A stretch of DNA of 64,000 nt from an uncultured Pseudomonadales bacterium (GTDB taxonomy: Bacteria > Pseudomonadota > Gammaproteobacteria > Pseudomonadales > Pseudohongiellaceae): the NCBI GenBank assembly GCA_943842505.1, contig CALTDI010000015.1:1-64000 (forward strand), given 5' to 3'. Positions within the stretch are counted from its first letter, which is position 1, and every line of letters starts with the position of its first letter. Below the pieces are notes generated by a model. It ran no database searches. It was not told where the DNA came from and was given only the letters and a program-made list of their open reading frames with translations. Made by a program: the position numbers and the translations under genes. This document shows positions 54,367 through 63,717 of the stretch, piece after piece.

Positions 54367-55207
54367 GTGCCTCAGATATCAGGCTACCGTGCATTTTTAG
54401 AAGCTGGTCATAGTAGTGGACGTCTTCGAGCTTTGCCCTCTTTGAAGCCCCATTTCTTAATATTGTCACTTTCTCTAGGAGAGTTTTCTGAACAAGTCGC
54501 CCTTGATCAGCATCCAAACTCCCACTGCTTAGAAGCTTTGTAAGAGACTGCACTCTAAATCTGTCCATACCCCAGTAATGCTTGGACAATTGATCTTCAT
54601 GACCACCGTACTTCATGAGCAAGGGGTTATCCACATAGAGGACGCGTTCTTTGCAACAGATTCTCAACCAAAGATCATAGTCTTCACAGGCCGGTAACGA
54701 TTCGTCAAATCCGCCTACATCTGCAAGCAGGGAACGATGCAGCACTGCCGCAGACGGAGAGATCGCACACAAGGGCAGGCACAGCGGAAAGATATAGCCG
54801 CCACTCTTTTTATGCTTGTGCATTTGATTAACGCGCTTACCGTTTCGAATCCAGATTTCATCGCTATGTACCAATCTGATATCCGGGCTCGCTTCCAGTT
54901 CAGACAACTGTACCTCGAGCTTCTTTGGCAACCACTCATCATCCGAGTCGAGAAATGCCACACAGTCGCTGGACGTAGCCTCTACTCCCGCGTTTCTCGC
55001 CGCACTGACACCCAGGTTCTGCTGCCTGATATAAATGACCTGGGAAAAATGTTCTTTGACCAACACCTCAGTAGAATCCGTTGAGCCGTCATCGATAACG
55101 CAGACTTCCTCAGGCTGCCGTGTCTGCTCAAAAACAGATTCAAGCGCGCGGCGCAGAGTCCTCGCTCTATTGTATGTTGGGATTATAACTGCGACTGAAT
55201 ATTTCAC
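54356..55207 (-). CDS. Family 2 glycosyltransferase
   Basis: A 283-residue GT-A type glycosyltransferase starting at a GTG. The nucleotide-sugar site IDDGSTDST is at about 37-45, DSDDEW at about 87-92 is the metal-binding DxD-like motif, and ACEDYDLWLRICC near 170 contains the catalytic acidic residues. No membrane helix, so it acts in the cytoplasm or at the membrane surface. It is the first gene of the operon with the nucleosidase-like and SPL-type proteins and may add a sugar to the same product. Confidence 0.88.
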   Translation of the reverse strand: MKYSVAVIIPTYNRARTLRRALESVFEQTRQPEEVCVIDDGSTDSTEVLVKEHFSQVIYIRQQNLGVSAARNAGVEATSSDCVAFLDSDDEWLPKKLEVQLSELEASPDIRLVHSDEIWIRNGKRVNQMHKHKKSGGYIFPLCLPLCAISPSAAVLHRSLLADVGGFDESLPACEDYDLWLRICCKERVLYVDNPLLMKYGGHEDQLSKHYWGMDRFRVQSLTKLLSSGSLDADQGRLVQKTLLEKVTILRNGASKRAKLEDVHYYDQLLKMHGSLISEAHDD

Positions 55208-55273
55208 GGCGCTACTACTGATAGTGAGTTAAATTGGCAGCCCTTGAACAGCCACCGACCGGGGTTCGCTTGC

Positions 55274-55302
55274 AAAAAAAGGGAACCGAGGTTCCCTTTT
55301 TT
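55274..55302 (-). terminator. Bidirectional intrinsic terminator
   Basis: A6-7 then gggaac/gttccc over a cgag loop, then T6. It is the strongest terminator of the area and ends the acyl-CoA dehydrogenase transcript on the minus strand, 65 bases after its stop codon. Confidence 0.88.
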
Positions 55303-55366
55303 CTATCCATACTTTCTGTGCTAAACGCTTTGGCTAATTCCGTCTAGCCAAACCAGAAAAGGCTAA

Positions 55367-56584
55367 CTAGTTATATTTCGCCAATTCCTTTCTCGCGATA
55401 ACGCGACGATGCACTTCATCCGGCCCATCGGCGAGACGCAGTGTACGCTGACCTGTCCACAGTGCCGCTAGAGGGAAGTCCTGGGATACACCGGCCGCAC
55501 CGTGCATCTGAATAGCACGATCGATCACACGCAGAGCCATATTTGGTACGGCTACTTTGATCTGAGATATCGCATCACGAGCCGCCTTGTTTCCTATCGT
55601 GTCCATGAGCCATGCTGCTTTGTAGGTAAGCAGCCTGCACATCTCAATTTCAATGCGACTATCGGCAATGACGTCATAGTTGCCACCTAGCTCCGCTAGA
55701 GGCTTACCAAAGGCTTCCCTGCTTACTGCACGCTGACACATCAGATCGAGAGCCTTCTCCGCAGCACCAATAGAACGCATGCAGTGATGGATACGGCCAG
55801 GGCCTAGACGCCCCTGAGAAATTTCAAAGCCTCTGCCGCGACCAAGAATTATATTGCTTTCAGGTACTCGAACATTATGGAATTTAATATGCATATGACC
55901 ATGAGGCGCATCATCGCGGCCAAAGACATGCATGGGTCGTATGACCTCAACACCTTCGGCGTCCATCGGCACGAGAATCTGTGATTGCCGAGTATGCTTT
56001 GGCGCATCGGGATCGGTTAACACCATAACGATCATAATCTTGCAGCGGGCATCACCGGCGCCAGAAATATAAAACTTCTCGCCACTTATCACCCACTCGT
56101 CGCCATCTAGGACTGCGCTCGTTGCGATATTGGTTGCATCAGAAGATGCAACACCGGGCTCAGTCATTGCGAATGCTGAGCGAATCTCACCAGAGAGCAG
56201 CGGCACCAGCCACTCTTTCTTCTGTTCTTCGGAACCATAACGTTCTAATACTTCCATGTTACCGGTATCGGGCGCACTGCAATTAAACGCCTCAGATGCA
56301 AGTCGGCTTCGCCCCATGATCTCGGCTAGGTGTGCGTACTGCAGATTCGATATGCCTGCGCCACCCTGACTCTCTGGCAGGAAGAAGTTCCACAATCCCA
56401 GTCTACGAGCCTCAGCCTTGAGGCTTTCCAATATTTCGTCCTGACGAGGTGTGTGCGACCATCGGTCACCAACACTCACCTCTTCGTGATATTCAAGCTC
56501 TACCGGCTCTACTTTCTCAGCTACAAAAGTACGAATCTTTTCACGCACTTCAACTAGTTCTTCTGATAATCCTAAGTCCATCAT
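55367..56584 (-). CDS. Acyl-CoA dehydrogenase
   Basis: A 405-residue FAD enzyme. The substrate and FAD motifs [17 protein letters not shown] and the C-terminal [18 protein letters not shown] are typical, the latter close to the residue region used for electron transfer. Length is usual for the subgroup similar to mammalian ACAD10/11. It oxidises an acyl-CoA at C2-C3. Last gene before the terminator at 55274; two SDR genes and a reductase gene precede it on the same strand. Confidence 0.93.
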   Translation of the reverse strand: MMDLGLSEELVEVREKIRTFVAEKVEPVELEYHEEVSVGDRWSHTPRQDEILESLKAEARRLGLWNFFLPESQGGAGISNLQYAHLAEIMGRSRLASEAFNCSAPDTGNMEVLERYGSEEQKKEWLVPLLSGEIRSAFAMTEPGVASSDATNIATSAVLDGDEWVISGEKFYISGAGDARCKIMIVMVLTDPDAPKHTRQSQILVPMDAEGVEVIRPMHVFGRDDAPHGHMHIKFHNVRVPESNIILGRGRGFEISQGRLGPGRIHHCMRSIGAAEKALDLMCQRAVSREAFGKPLAELGGNYDVIADSRIEIEMCRLLTYKAAWLMDTIGNKAARDAISQIKVAVPNMALRVIDRAIQMHGAAGVSQDFPLAALWTGQRTLRLADGPDEVHRRVIARKELAKYN

Positions 56585-56631
56585 GTTTTACAGTTCCCCT
56601 GATTCCTAATTAATTAAATAGTATACGCCGA

Positions 56632-57396
56632 TCAACTGGCAATAGTTCCACCGCCATCGATCACTATAGTCTGTCCTGTCGTAAAGCTACCCGCCGCTGA
56701 CGCCAGGAACACTGCTGCACCTGCTATCTCGTCCGGCTCACCAATTCTTCGCAGCGGATACTTGGAAACAGTCGCCTCGTAGATTTCCGGATTCTCCCAG
56801 AGCGCCTTGGCAAAATCCGTTTTCACCAGGCCAGGTGCAATACAATTGACCCGAATGTTTTTAGGCCCCCATTCTACCGCCAAGTTGCGCGCAATTTGCA
56901 TATCCGCGGCCTTAGAGATTGCATAGGCACCGAGAGCATCGGTACCCTTTAGACCACCGATTGAAGATACGATTATTACCGCGCCTTCGCCCATTTCGGC
57001 CATGCCTGGAAGTACTTGCTGGCACAACCTGTGAACGCTGCCTATATTAGCATGCATTACTTTGTCGAAGGCCTCATCGGGAATATCTTGTGATGGGCCG
57101 AAATACGGATTCAAGGCGGCATTACAAACCAACACACTTACCTTGCCAAGTTGCTGCTCCGTCTTGCTGACCAACTCTTGTAATTGCTCTTTGTAGTTGA
57201 TGTTGCAGGCAATAGCGATGGCCACACCGCCCTTCTCTCGTATCGCGGACGCCACTTCGTCACACGCATCCTGATTACGGCTGGATATGACAACCTTTGC
57301 TCCATGTTCCGCCATTCGACTGGCGATTGCCAGGCCGATACCTTTGGTGGAACCAGTAATAATTGCCACTTTGCCTTCTAGGCTAAATAAACTCAT
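56632..57396 (-). CDS. Short-chain dehydrogenase (3-oxoacyl reductase-like)
   Basis: A 254-residue classical SDR with TGSTKGIGLAIASRM (cofactor), CNAALN and the Ser/Tyr/Lys set in SSIGGLKG and YAISK. The C-terminal GGGTIAS end and TDFAKALWENP loop are normal for FabG-like enzymes. It probably reduces or oxidises a hydroxyl/keto group on a CoA ester in the same pathway as the following acyl-CoA dehydrogenase (47 bp gap). Confidence 0.9.
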   Translation of the reverse strand: MSLFSLEGKVAIITGSTKGIGLAIASRMAEHGAKVVISSRNQDACDEVASAIREKGGVAIAIACNINYKEQLQELVSKTEQQLGKVSVLVCNAALNPYFGPSQDIPDEAFDKVMHANIGSVHRLCQQVLPGMAEMGEGAVIIVSSIGGLKGTDALGAYAISKAADMQIARNLAVEWGPKNIRVNCIAPGLVKTDFAKALWENPEIYEATVSKYPLRRIGEPDEIAGAAVFLASAAGSFTTGQTIVIDGGGTIAS

Positions 57397-57475
57397 GCTC
57401 TCTCCACTTCAACTAATTTAATACGGATACGGTAGTACAGAATAGGCATATCAGACCCATTCATTTTAACTCTAC

Positions 57476-58306
57476 TTATTTTGTCCACGGGCGTTTTCCC
57501 TTGGATATACTAGTACCACCATCCACCGGTATGACCGTTCCGTTCGTGTAGGCACCAGCCCTAGATGCAAGATAGGTCACGATACCAACCATCTCTTCAG
57601 GTTTTCCAACTCGATGCAGCGGGCAATCATCTTCTATATCCTTTTTGTAATGCTCAAACACATAGTCTGTCATTTTTGATTCGAAGAAACCCGGCGCTAT
57701 TGCATTCACCGTGATATGCCGTGCAGCTAACTCCACCGCAAAGCTTCGTGTCAGATGATGCAGTGCGGCCTTACTCGAAGAATAGGCAAAGGTAGGTACG
57801 CGCTGGACGATAGGCACATGAATACCATCCATCGACCCAATATTAATTATCCGCGACGGATCTTCCGCAGTCGCCGATTTAGACAATAGAGGCACAGCAT
57901 CACGAGTAAGCGAGAAGACCGCCGTTAAATTCGTATTTATGACTTTCGCGAAACCATCGTCGGGGTATTCTTCGAGTTTCGCACCCCAGTTCGCTCCCGC
58001 GTTGTTGATCAGGATTGACAGGCCACCTAACTTCTCTTCGACAAACTGCAACAGCCGAGCTCGATCTTCGCTATCGGTAACATCTGCAGCAAGCGCCCAG
58101 CACTCGCCAAACTCCGATAGTTCGGCAAGAGCCATGTCGCACTTCTCCTGATTTCGAGAAGCAATGACCACTCGAACACCATTACAGAGAAGCCCCTTCG
58201 CCATGATCAAACCCAGGCCGGAACTACCACCTGTAACCAGCGCCGTCTTCCCTTCTAAAGAAAATAGGGAATTAGTTACATAATTATTGTTATCTTGCTG
58301 ACCCAC
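57476..58306 (-). CDS. Short-chain dehydrogenase (FabG-like)
   Basis: A 276-residue SDR starting at a GTG that overlaps the preceding stop by one base. Motifs are TGGSSGLGLIMAKGL, NNAGANWG, SMDGIHVP and YSSSK. It is a second, distinct SDR in the run. The C-terminal GTSISKGKRPWTK is unusual but not a clear fusion. Close spacing to the reductase upstream indicates one transcript and a shared pathway. Confidence 0.9.
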   Translation of the reverse strand: MGQQDNNNYVTNSLFSLEGKTALVTGGSSGLGLIMAKGLLCNGVRVVIASRNQEKCDMALAELSEFGECWALAADVTDSEDRARLLQFVEEKLGGLSILINNAGANWGAKLEEYPDDGFAKVINTNLTAVFSLTRDAVPLLSKSATAEDPSRIINIGSMDGIHVPIVQRVPTFAYSSSKAALHHLTRSFAVELAARHITVNAIAPGFFESKMTDYVFEHYKKDIEDDCPLHRVGKPEEMVGIVTYLASRAGAYTNGTVIPVDGGTSISKGKRPWTK

Positions 58307-59328
58307 TAGTCCTCATCCGCGACTTTAATCAATTGCTTACCGAAATTTTTCCCCTTTAACATCCCACGAAAATACTCCGGCGCATTCTCTAGGCCGATGC
58401 CGACGCTTTCTCTGTATTTCAATCTGCCGTCCTGCACCCAGCTTCCTAATTGACGCGTCGCCTCTACCCAGCGATCCTGCCATTCGGTCACGACGAAGAA
58501 TCTGTGCTCTGGCACGGGATCTAATGTCTTAAGAATATGAAAAGGCGTCTCAGAGTTGGCGAGATCTTCGTCATTATAATTAGATATGTATCCGCATATA
58601 GGCACTCTCGCACCTGGGTTCAGCAATGGCACTACCGCCTTGGTGACGTCACCGCCTACGTTCTCAAAATAGATGTCAATACCGTCCGGGCACGCCGCGG
58701 CCAGTTCGGCAGCTAGGTTGCCTGCCTTATAATCTATGCAGGCATCGAATTTGAGTTCTTCTTTTACGTAACGGCATTTTTCTGGGCCTCCAGCAATACC
58801 CACTGCACGCAGACCTTTGATTTTGGCTATCTGCCCCACAGCCGAGCCAACAGCACCAGATGCCGCTGCAACTACCAATGTCTCCCCGGGCTGAGGCTTG
58901 CCAACCTCGGTAAGTCCAAAGTAAGCCGTCCTACCCGTCATTCCCACGACTCCAAGGTGCGCCGAGAGACTGCCGTTATTAAGATCAACTCTCATCAGAC
59001 GAGGGTCATCTGCGTTCGCGACAATATGAGACTGCCATCCCATGTGCGCAGCAACAGCATCTCCTTCCACGAAATCCGGAGAAGTAGATTTCAATACAAC
59101 ACCGGTCGATTCACCTACTATAACATCACCAATCTGTAGCGGGTCGGCGTAAGACTTAACATCGTGCATGCGGCCCCGCATATAGGGGTCAAGAGATAGC
59201 CAGCATACGCGGATCAATACCTGGTTATCGCCCAGCTCCGGGATGTCGACTTCGCGGAGTCCAAAACACTCATCAGTTGGCTCTCCGATTGGGCGCTGCG
59301 CTAGAAATACTTGTGTGTTTTTTGTCAT
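58306..59328 (-). CDS. NADP-dependent oxidoreductase of the MDR superfamily (YfmJ/CurA-like)
   Basis: A 340-residue zinc-free medium-chain reductase. SLDPYMRGRM, GMTGRTAYFGL, the NADP motif AASGAVGSAVGQIAK and FENVGG mark the leukotriene B4 dehydrogenase/CurA-like group, which reduce the double bond of enones or similar. It overlaps the next gene by one base and follows the aminotransferase gene by 50 bp. Confidence 0.9.
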   Translation of the reverse strand: MTKNTQVFLAQRPIGEPTDECFGLREVDIPELGDNQVLIRVCWLSLDPYMRGRMHDVKSYADPLQIGDVIVGESTGVVLKSTSPDFVEGDAVAAHMGWQSHIVANADDPRLMRVDLNNGSLSAHLGVVGMTGRTAYFGLTEVGKPQPGETLVVAAASGAVGSAVGQIAKIKGLRAVGIAGGPEKCRYVKEELKFDACIDYKAGNLAAELAAACPDGIDIYFENVGGDVTKAVVPLLNPGARVPICGYISNYNDEDLANSETPFHILKTLDPVPEHRFFVVTEWQDRWVEATRQLGSWVQDGRLKYRESVGIGLENAPEYFRGMLKGKNFGKQLIKVADED

Positions 59329-59378
59329 TGTAAAGTCCTGTCCTAACTCTATATCTCAGGCCGATCAGTCTACTTTAC

Positions 59379-60581
59379 TCAATGCCTTGGAACAACTGAT
59401 GCCAACGAGGATTCAAGCAAATCCAGTCCATCGAAGATCTCGCTCTCACTCACAAGCAACGGCGGTATAAGTCGTACTATCTTGTTTCTGGTGGGGGTTA
59501 CTAGCAGACCTCTAGCAAGAGCCGCTTGGCTTAGGCGCATTACGTCCTCATCAGACCCCAGCTCGAAAGCACACAGCAACCCCCTCCCGCGAATGCTCCC
59601 CACGAAATCAGGAAATTTTGCCGCAATTTCCTTGAGACCTCTGAGCAGTAATTCGCCAGAGATCCTTGCTTTTTCAGCTACATTCTCTGCACGCAGATGA
59701 TCGACAACCGCGGTTGCCACGGCGCATGCCAGAGGATTACCACAGAACGTTCCTCCGTGGTCTCCCTTGCTAAGTTTTTGATCGACAGCGTCAGATATGG
59801 CGAAAGCCGCGAATGGAACCCCACCTGCGATGCCCTTACCCATTGTCATGATATCCGGAGCGATCGTCTCTTCGCTGTGCTCGATGGCGAAGAATTTCCC
59901 GGTTCGACAGAAACCTGTTTGGATCTCATCAATTATCAAGAGCACGCCTTTCTCTTTACAAACCCTTGCCACAGCGCTTAGATAGTCTTCTTGGGGAATT
60001 CTTACACCTCCCTCTCCCTGAATCGGCTCCAAGATTACCGCTGCAGTATCTTCGTCGACGGCCTTAACCAGAGCAGCGAGATCTCCAAATGGAACAAAAC
60101 TATTCCCGTGCAGATAAGGAAGGAATTGATCCGTGTTGTCTCGCCCTCCTGAAACAGACAGTGTATTAAATGTGCGCCCATGAAACGAAGCCAGGGTCGA
60201 TACTATCTTTGACTTACCGCTGATTTTTCTGGCGAGCTTTATCGCTGCATCATTTGCCTCGGCGCCGCTATTTGCAAAATAGATCTTCGACAGATTCACC
60301 GGCAAGACACCACTGAGCGCACTCAATAAGTTCGCCCGCGCAGGAGAGTAGGTAAACCCTGAGTTTGGGTTTTGAATTATTTTTTGTGCCTGCGCATAGA
60401 TGGCACCTGTAATTACAGGATGTGAATGACCAAGACAAGTCACTCCCCAACCAGAGGTGAAGTCCAAATATTCTTTCCCCTCTTCATCCCATACTTTGCA
60501 TCCCTCACCCCGCTCAATAGCCACAGCCTGGCGATTACAAAAGGTAATGCCCAGACTATCCTCTATCTCTATAGTGCTCAT
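59379..60581 (-). CDS. Class III aminotransferase (acetylornithine/GABA type)
   Basis: A 400-residue PLP enzyme from the ATG at 60581, with GAGG six bases upstream; a longer frame to 60614 overlaps the GNAT gene by eight bases. Motifs are [12 protein letters not shown] (phosphate loop), [29 protein letters not shown] and TMGKGIAGG with the PLP lysine. Similar to acetylornithine, ornithine and omega-amino acid aminotransferases; the true substrate cannot be fixed. It is near genes for CoA-ester oxidation, so an amino acid breakdown route is possible. Confidence 0.9.
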   Translation of the reverse strand: MSTIEIEDSLGITFCNRQAVAIERGEGCKVWDEEGKEYLDFTSGWGVTCLGHSHPVITGAIYAQAQKIIQNPNSGFTYSPARANLLSALSGVLPVNLSKIYFANSGAEANDAAIKLARKISGKSKIVSTLASFHGRTFNTLSVSGGRDNTDQFLPYLHGNSFVPFGDLAALVKAVDEDTAAVILEPIQGEGGVRIPQEDYLSAVARVCKEKGVLLIIDEIQTGFCRTGKFFAIEHSEETIAPDIMTMGKGIAGGVPFAAFAISDAVDQKLSKGDHGGTFCGNPLACAVATAVVDHLRAENVAEKARISGELLLRGLKEIAAKFPDFVGSIRGRGLLCAFELGSDEDVMRLSQAALARGLLVTPTRNKIVRLIPPLLVSESEIFDGLDLLESSLASVVPRH

Positions 60582-60606
60582 TTCCGACCTCTTCTGCTCT
60601 ATCACT

Positions 60607-61362
60607 CTAGACATTTCCTACTCGATACCAATAGGAATACAATTTCCTAAAGCCCCACCTCTGATAGAGACTAAGGGCTGCATGATTCGATTCTTCTACC
60701 TGCAGGTAGGCATATCTAGCACCCCTGCTATACCCCCATTTGAGCAATGACGCCAAAATTCTCGAGGCATGTCCTTTGTTACGATAGGCCTCGGCCGTAG
60801 CTATTCCGAACAAGCCCAGGGCTCCGCACGCCAGCACTCCCATGCCACTGCTCAAGGTACGGCCTTCATCGTTCCTATTTGCTAGAAACAAATGAGGAGA
60901 ATTGATTTTAGCCAACGTGATATTGTGAATAGCGATGTTCTCAGCCTGCCTGTTGGTAAGTTCATACCATGCGCATAGCCAGGCTTTAACCGTCAATTCA
61001 TGGCAAGATTCGGAGTCATCACCAAGAGCAACTTCATCGAGGTCTAATAGCATCGCGTGGGTTAGCGACTGTTTTTCATACCCTCTATTGGCAAGTGCAG
61101 TATCGATAGCAATTACGTCCTCGAATGACGAAACGCAGGGCTGTAGCAGCTTCACGGTGGGCGCTATACTTCGTCGAGAGAAGAAATTTTCTGTTACAGA
61201 AATCAACTCGGCATTTTCAAAGCTGACATTCGGGTAGACGCTCAAGGAATTCGCGCGTCGGTCCGCACCCAGCGCATATCTAAGTACGCCAAAGGGCAGC
61301 TCCTGCTCCTCCAATGCAGGCCAGGCCAGCCTGCTCGCCGTTTCTATCTCCATAACATTCAT
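60607..61362 (-). CDS. GNAT-family N-acetyltransferase
   Basis: A 251-residue protein with a C-terminal GNAT domain: LFGIATAEAYRNKGHASRIL binds the pyrophosphate of acetyl-CoA (about 185-204), followed by YLQVEESNHAALSLYQRWGF. The N-terminal half is not a recognised domain but may be a second, decayed GNAT-like unit. It lies directly before the aminotransferase gene. The substrate may be an amine of the same pathway, which is inference. Confidence 0.87.
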   Translation of the reverse strand: MNVMEIETASRLAWPALEEQELPFGVLRYALGADRRANSLSVYPNVSFENAELISVTENFFSRRSIAPTVKLLQPCVSSFEDVIAIDTALANRGYEKQSLTHAMLLDLDEVALGDDSESCHELTVKAWLCAWYELTNRQAENIAIHNITLAKINSPHLFLANRNDEGRTLSSGMGVLACGALGLFGIATAEAYRNKGHASRILASLLKWGYSRGARYAYLQVEESNHAALSLYQRWGFRKLYSYWYRVGNV

Positions 61363-61404
61363 TGCGTCTGCCCACTGCGTTCAATAAACACCGAATAATC
61401 GGCA

Positions 61405-61441
61405 AAAAAAACCCCTAAGGCCGAAGGCGCTTAGGGGTTTC
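61405..61441 (-). terminator. Terminator of the ABC exporter operon
   Basis: A perfect 11-base-pair stem (aaacccctaag/cttaggggttt) with an inner gcc/ggc pair and a gaa loop. On the minus strand it is followed by an eight-T run (61412-61405). It ends transcripts coming from the small membrane protein gene. Confidence 0.88.
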
Positions 61442-61679
61442 GATAGTCGTTTTAATTAACTAGTTAGAACCACTGCTCTCCGGCAAGTAAAAAATATGTC
61501 GCGCGCGCGGCGCGTCGGGCCGCCGCATTGAATGCTGCTGCCTGCCGGAGTGCTACTTGCTGTATCCTGCAATCGATCATAAGAATTCTGATTTTGGGTT
61601 TCATTCAAGGTTTGGGTTTCATTTAAGGGCAGGCACTTTATTGGAATAGAATTACTCTGTCAATAAAGTTCTTAACATC
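61442..61679 (-). other. Structured non-coding 3' region of the exporter operon
   Basis: About 240 bases without a gene, downstream of the small membrane protein gene and ending at the terminator. It has a long-range stem (ctccggca 61479-61486 with tgccggag 61543-61550) and a competing stem (gcaagta 61484-61490 with tacttgc 61554-61560), a stretch of alternating CG (61500-61515) and an 18-base tandem repeat (61593-61628). It might be a processed small RNA or a long 3' untranslated region. Confidence 0.45.
61593..61628. repeat. Two tandem 18-base units
   Basis: The unit tttgggtttcattcaagg is repeated directly with a single C/T difference. No coding role. Confidence 0.75.
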
Positions 61680-61973
61680 CTATGCATCACCACTGTCCTC
61701 GTCTCTGCTGTCGTCTCTGTTCTCGCCTCTGTTCTCTCCTCTATCCTCGCCAGAGCCTGAGCGACTGTCGTCGCTAACTCTACTCTCTCTATTCTCTCTA
61801 AACCCTTCAAAGTTATTCACATTGAAATCGAAAAATGGATTCTCGAATTCAAAAACCCTTACCTCTCGCCCGGTGATGGCTCCCTCAGCTACTAGAACCC
61901 CTATATAAACCACCAGTGTAACTACCAGCAGTGTATATCGATTCTTTAGAATAATATTTTTCATGATCTGCAC
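61680..61973 (-). CDS. Small membrane protein with an Arg/Asp/Glu-rich tail
   Basis: A 97-residue protein with one membrane helix (about 12-31), a short aromatic section (FEFENPFFDFNVNNF) and a low-complexity tail built from RGEN/RDD/SRDED units, which make up the last 40 residues. The charged repeats should be unstructured. No family is recognised. It lies 11 bp after the ABC permease gene and is cotranscribed with it; a partner or toxin-like cargo of the exporter is possible but unproven. Confidence 0.65.
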   Translation of the reverse strand: MQIMKNIILKNRYTLLVVTLVVYIGVLVAEGAITGREVRVFEFENPFFDFNVNNFEGFRENRESRVSDDSRSGSGEDRGENRGENRDDSRDEDSGDA

Positions 61974-61984
61974 CTTTTGAACCG

Positions 61985-62839
61985 CTAGTCGGTAAATCGT
62001 CGCATGTATACGGCACCGGTGATGAGAATTGACCCCACAACTATCCCAAACAATGTTTCGTAATTAAAAATTCTCTCTAAAAGACTCTGAAACTCAAATA
62101 TAAGATATTGATTAGGGTTCGCAGCTCGCGATTGCACCCAATCGGCCAAATACTGTGTGCCGAATATGAAATCCTCAAAGAATCCAACCAGAATGAAGAC
62201 ACCGCCAGCCCAAAGCAGCGGAGTCTTCTTAGCGAATGCTGAAAACAACAGCAGCCAACCAATAGAGGGAAGAAGCCATAACGAAGTTACTAACGCAGAG
62301 AAATAGATAAGCACCAAGCTGGCGATAGCTGCCAGAAACATCCATCCAATGCCTACTAGATCCACATCATTACTCACACCCAAGATGGTCAGCAAAATCA
62401 TGCCAATCAAGTACATCGCAAAAATATTCAGAACGTAGAAGATCGGCGCAACGATGACTATGGTAAAGACTTTAGAGAGCACCGTCTGTAGATTCGATAC
62501 AGGCATAGACTGCCAAAACAGAATACTCATTTCCTTGCGATCCTGAAACAAAGTATTAATCAGGTAGATAACACTACTTATATAGAGTGTTAACATAAAA
62601 GGTATTGCCAGCAGCATAAAGAATGGTGCCATGTCGAATGGCGACAAACCGTCAAACAACACAGAGATATAACTCAGCCCCTCCGCCAATTGAGTTTCAT
62701 CTATTTGCATTGCAACCCAGAAAGTAGCAACCAGTATAAGCAACGCAACAACCGCGGGAGCACCGATGAATAGATTTCGATGCTCTAACACTTCGCGTCT
62801 CAAGAGCGCATAGAATTGGACTATTTTGAATCTATCCAT
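61985..62839 (-). CDS. ABC-2 type transporter permease
   Basis: A 284-residue membrane protein with six hydrophobic segments and the ABC-2 topology (first helix at about 25-46, FIGAPAVVALLILVATFWVAM). It overlaps the ATP-binding subunit gene by eight bases, so it is the membrane half of that exporter. In YtrABC-like systems such permeases move cell-wall-active peptides or lipids. The substrate is unknown. Confidence 0.88.
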   Translation of the reverse strand: MDRFKIVQFYALLRREVLEHRNLFIGAPAVVALLILVATFWVAMQIDETQLAEGLSYISVLFDGLSPFDMAPFFMLLAIPFMLTLYISSVIYLINTLFQDRKEMSILFWQSMPVSNLQTVLSKVFTIVIVAPIFYVLNIFAMYLIGMILLTILGVSNDVDLVGIGWMFLAAIASLVLIYFSALVTSLWLLPSIGWLLLFSAFAKKTPLLWAGGVFILVGFFEDFIFGTQYLADWVQSRAANPNQYLIFEFQSLLERIFNYETLFGIVVGSILITGAVYMRRFTD

Positions 62840-63692
62840 GTCTGTCCTCCTTCAACTTGGCAACAAAGAGGTCTGCAACACTGGGAGTCTGCAGCTCGCC
62901 CAATACTTCCAATCGCTCCTTTAGAACGGATTCAAACGTATACGATTTCTTCCCCAACAATTCACGAACATGAATCGGACCACATGCATCCGCCTCCGCC
63001 ATCTTGTCCGCATCCACCAGAACTTCTGTGTAAACTTGGGAGAGCTCACTCATAAGAGTATCTAGCACTATCTTGCCCTTATTGATGAAGAGCAGATGCG
63101 AGAGCAGAGTCTCGATCTCCTCCACCTGATGGGTGCTAATTATTATTGTTCTATTTCCGTCGTAGTAGTCATTTAGCAAGCGGTCATAAAACTCTTTGCG
63201 GTAGATGATGTCTAAACCTAGTGTCGGCTCGTCTAACACTAATAACTGCACCTCGATTGACATAACCAGAGCGAGATGGAGTTGTGTCACCATCCCCTTC
63301 GATAATTCTTTTATTCGCTTATTTGACGGGATATCGGTAGTACTTAAAAATTTTTCGGCCTTCTTCCGGTCGAATCGCGGATGCACTGCCTCTACATAGT
63401 CGATAAGCTGCGAAACTTTTAACCACTTGGGTAAGATGCCCACATCGGCGATGAAGCAAACATCCTCCATCAGTTTGTGTCGCGCCTTTCGCGGGTCGCG
63501 ACCAGTAACGCTGAGTTCCCCGTCCACATCACACAGACCAATGAGCGCTTTCAGCGTAGTCGTCTTACCGGCACCGTTAGGCCCTATCAAACCGCTAATA
63601 GCCCCACTTGGGATGGTCAAATCCACGCCGTCCAAGGCAGTGAAATTGCCATAGTTTTTCCTAAGTGACCTGGCTTCGACGATATTACTCAT
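62832..63692 (-). CDS. ABC transporter ATP-binding protein
   Basis: A 286-residue ATPase with Walker A GPNGAGKTT (about 37-45), a degenerate signature LSKGM in place of LSGGQ, Walker B LLVLDEPTLGLD and a switch His in STHQ. The LSKGM form is common in YtrB-like and related exporters. The C-terminal 80 residues have no known domain. It follows the GntR regulator by 25 bp on the same strand. Confidence 0.93.
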   Translation of the reverse strand: MSNIVEARSLRKNYGNFTALDGVDLTIPSGAISGLIGPNGAGKTTTLKALIGLCDVDGELSVTGRDPRKARHKLMEDVCFIADVGILPKWLKVSQLIDYVEAVHPRFDRKKAEKFLSTTDIPSNKRIKELSKGMVTQLHLALVMSIEVQLLVLDEPTLGLDIIYRKEFYDRLLNDYYDGNRTIIISTHQVEEIETLLSHLLFINKGKIVLDTLMSELSQVYTEVLVDADKMAEADACGPIHVRELLGKKSYTFESVLKERLEVLGELQTPSVADLFVAKLKEDRHG

Positions 63693-63717
63693 AGCCTATC
63701 CCCAAAATTCCCGATTT

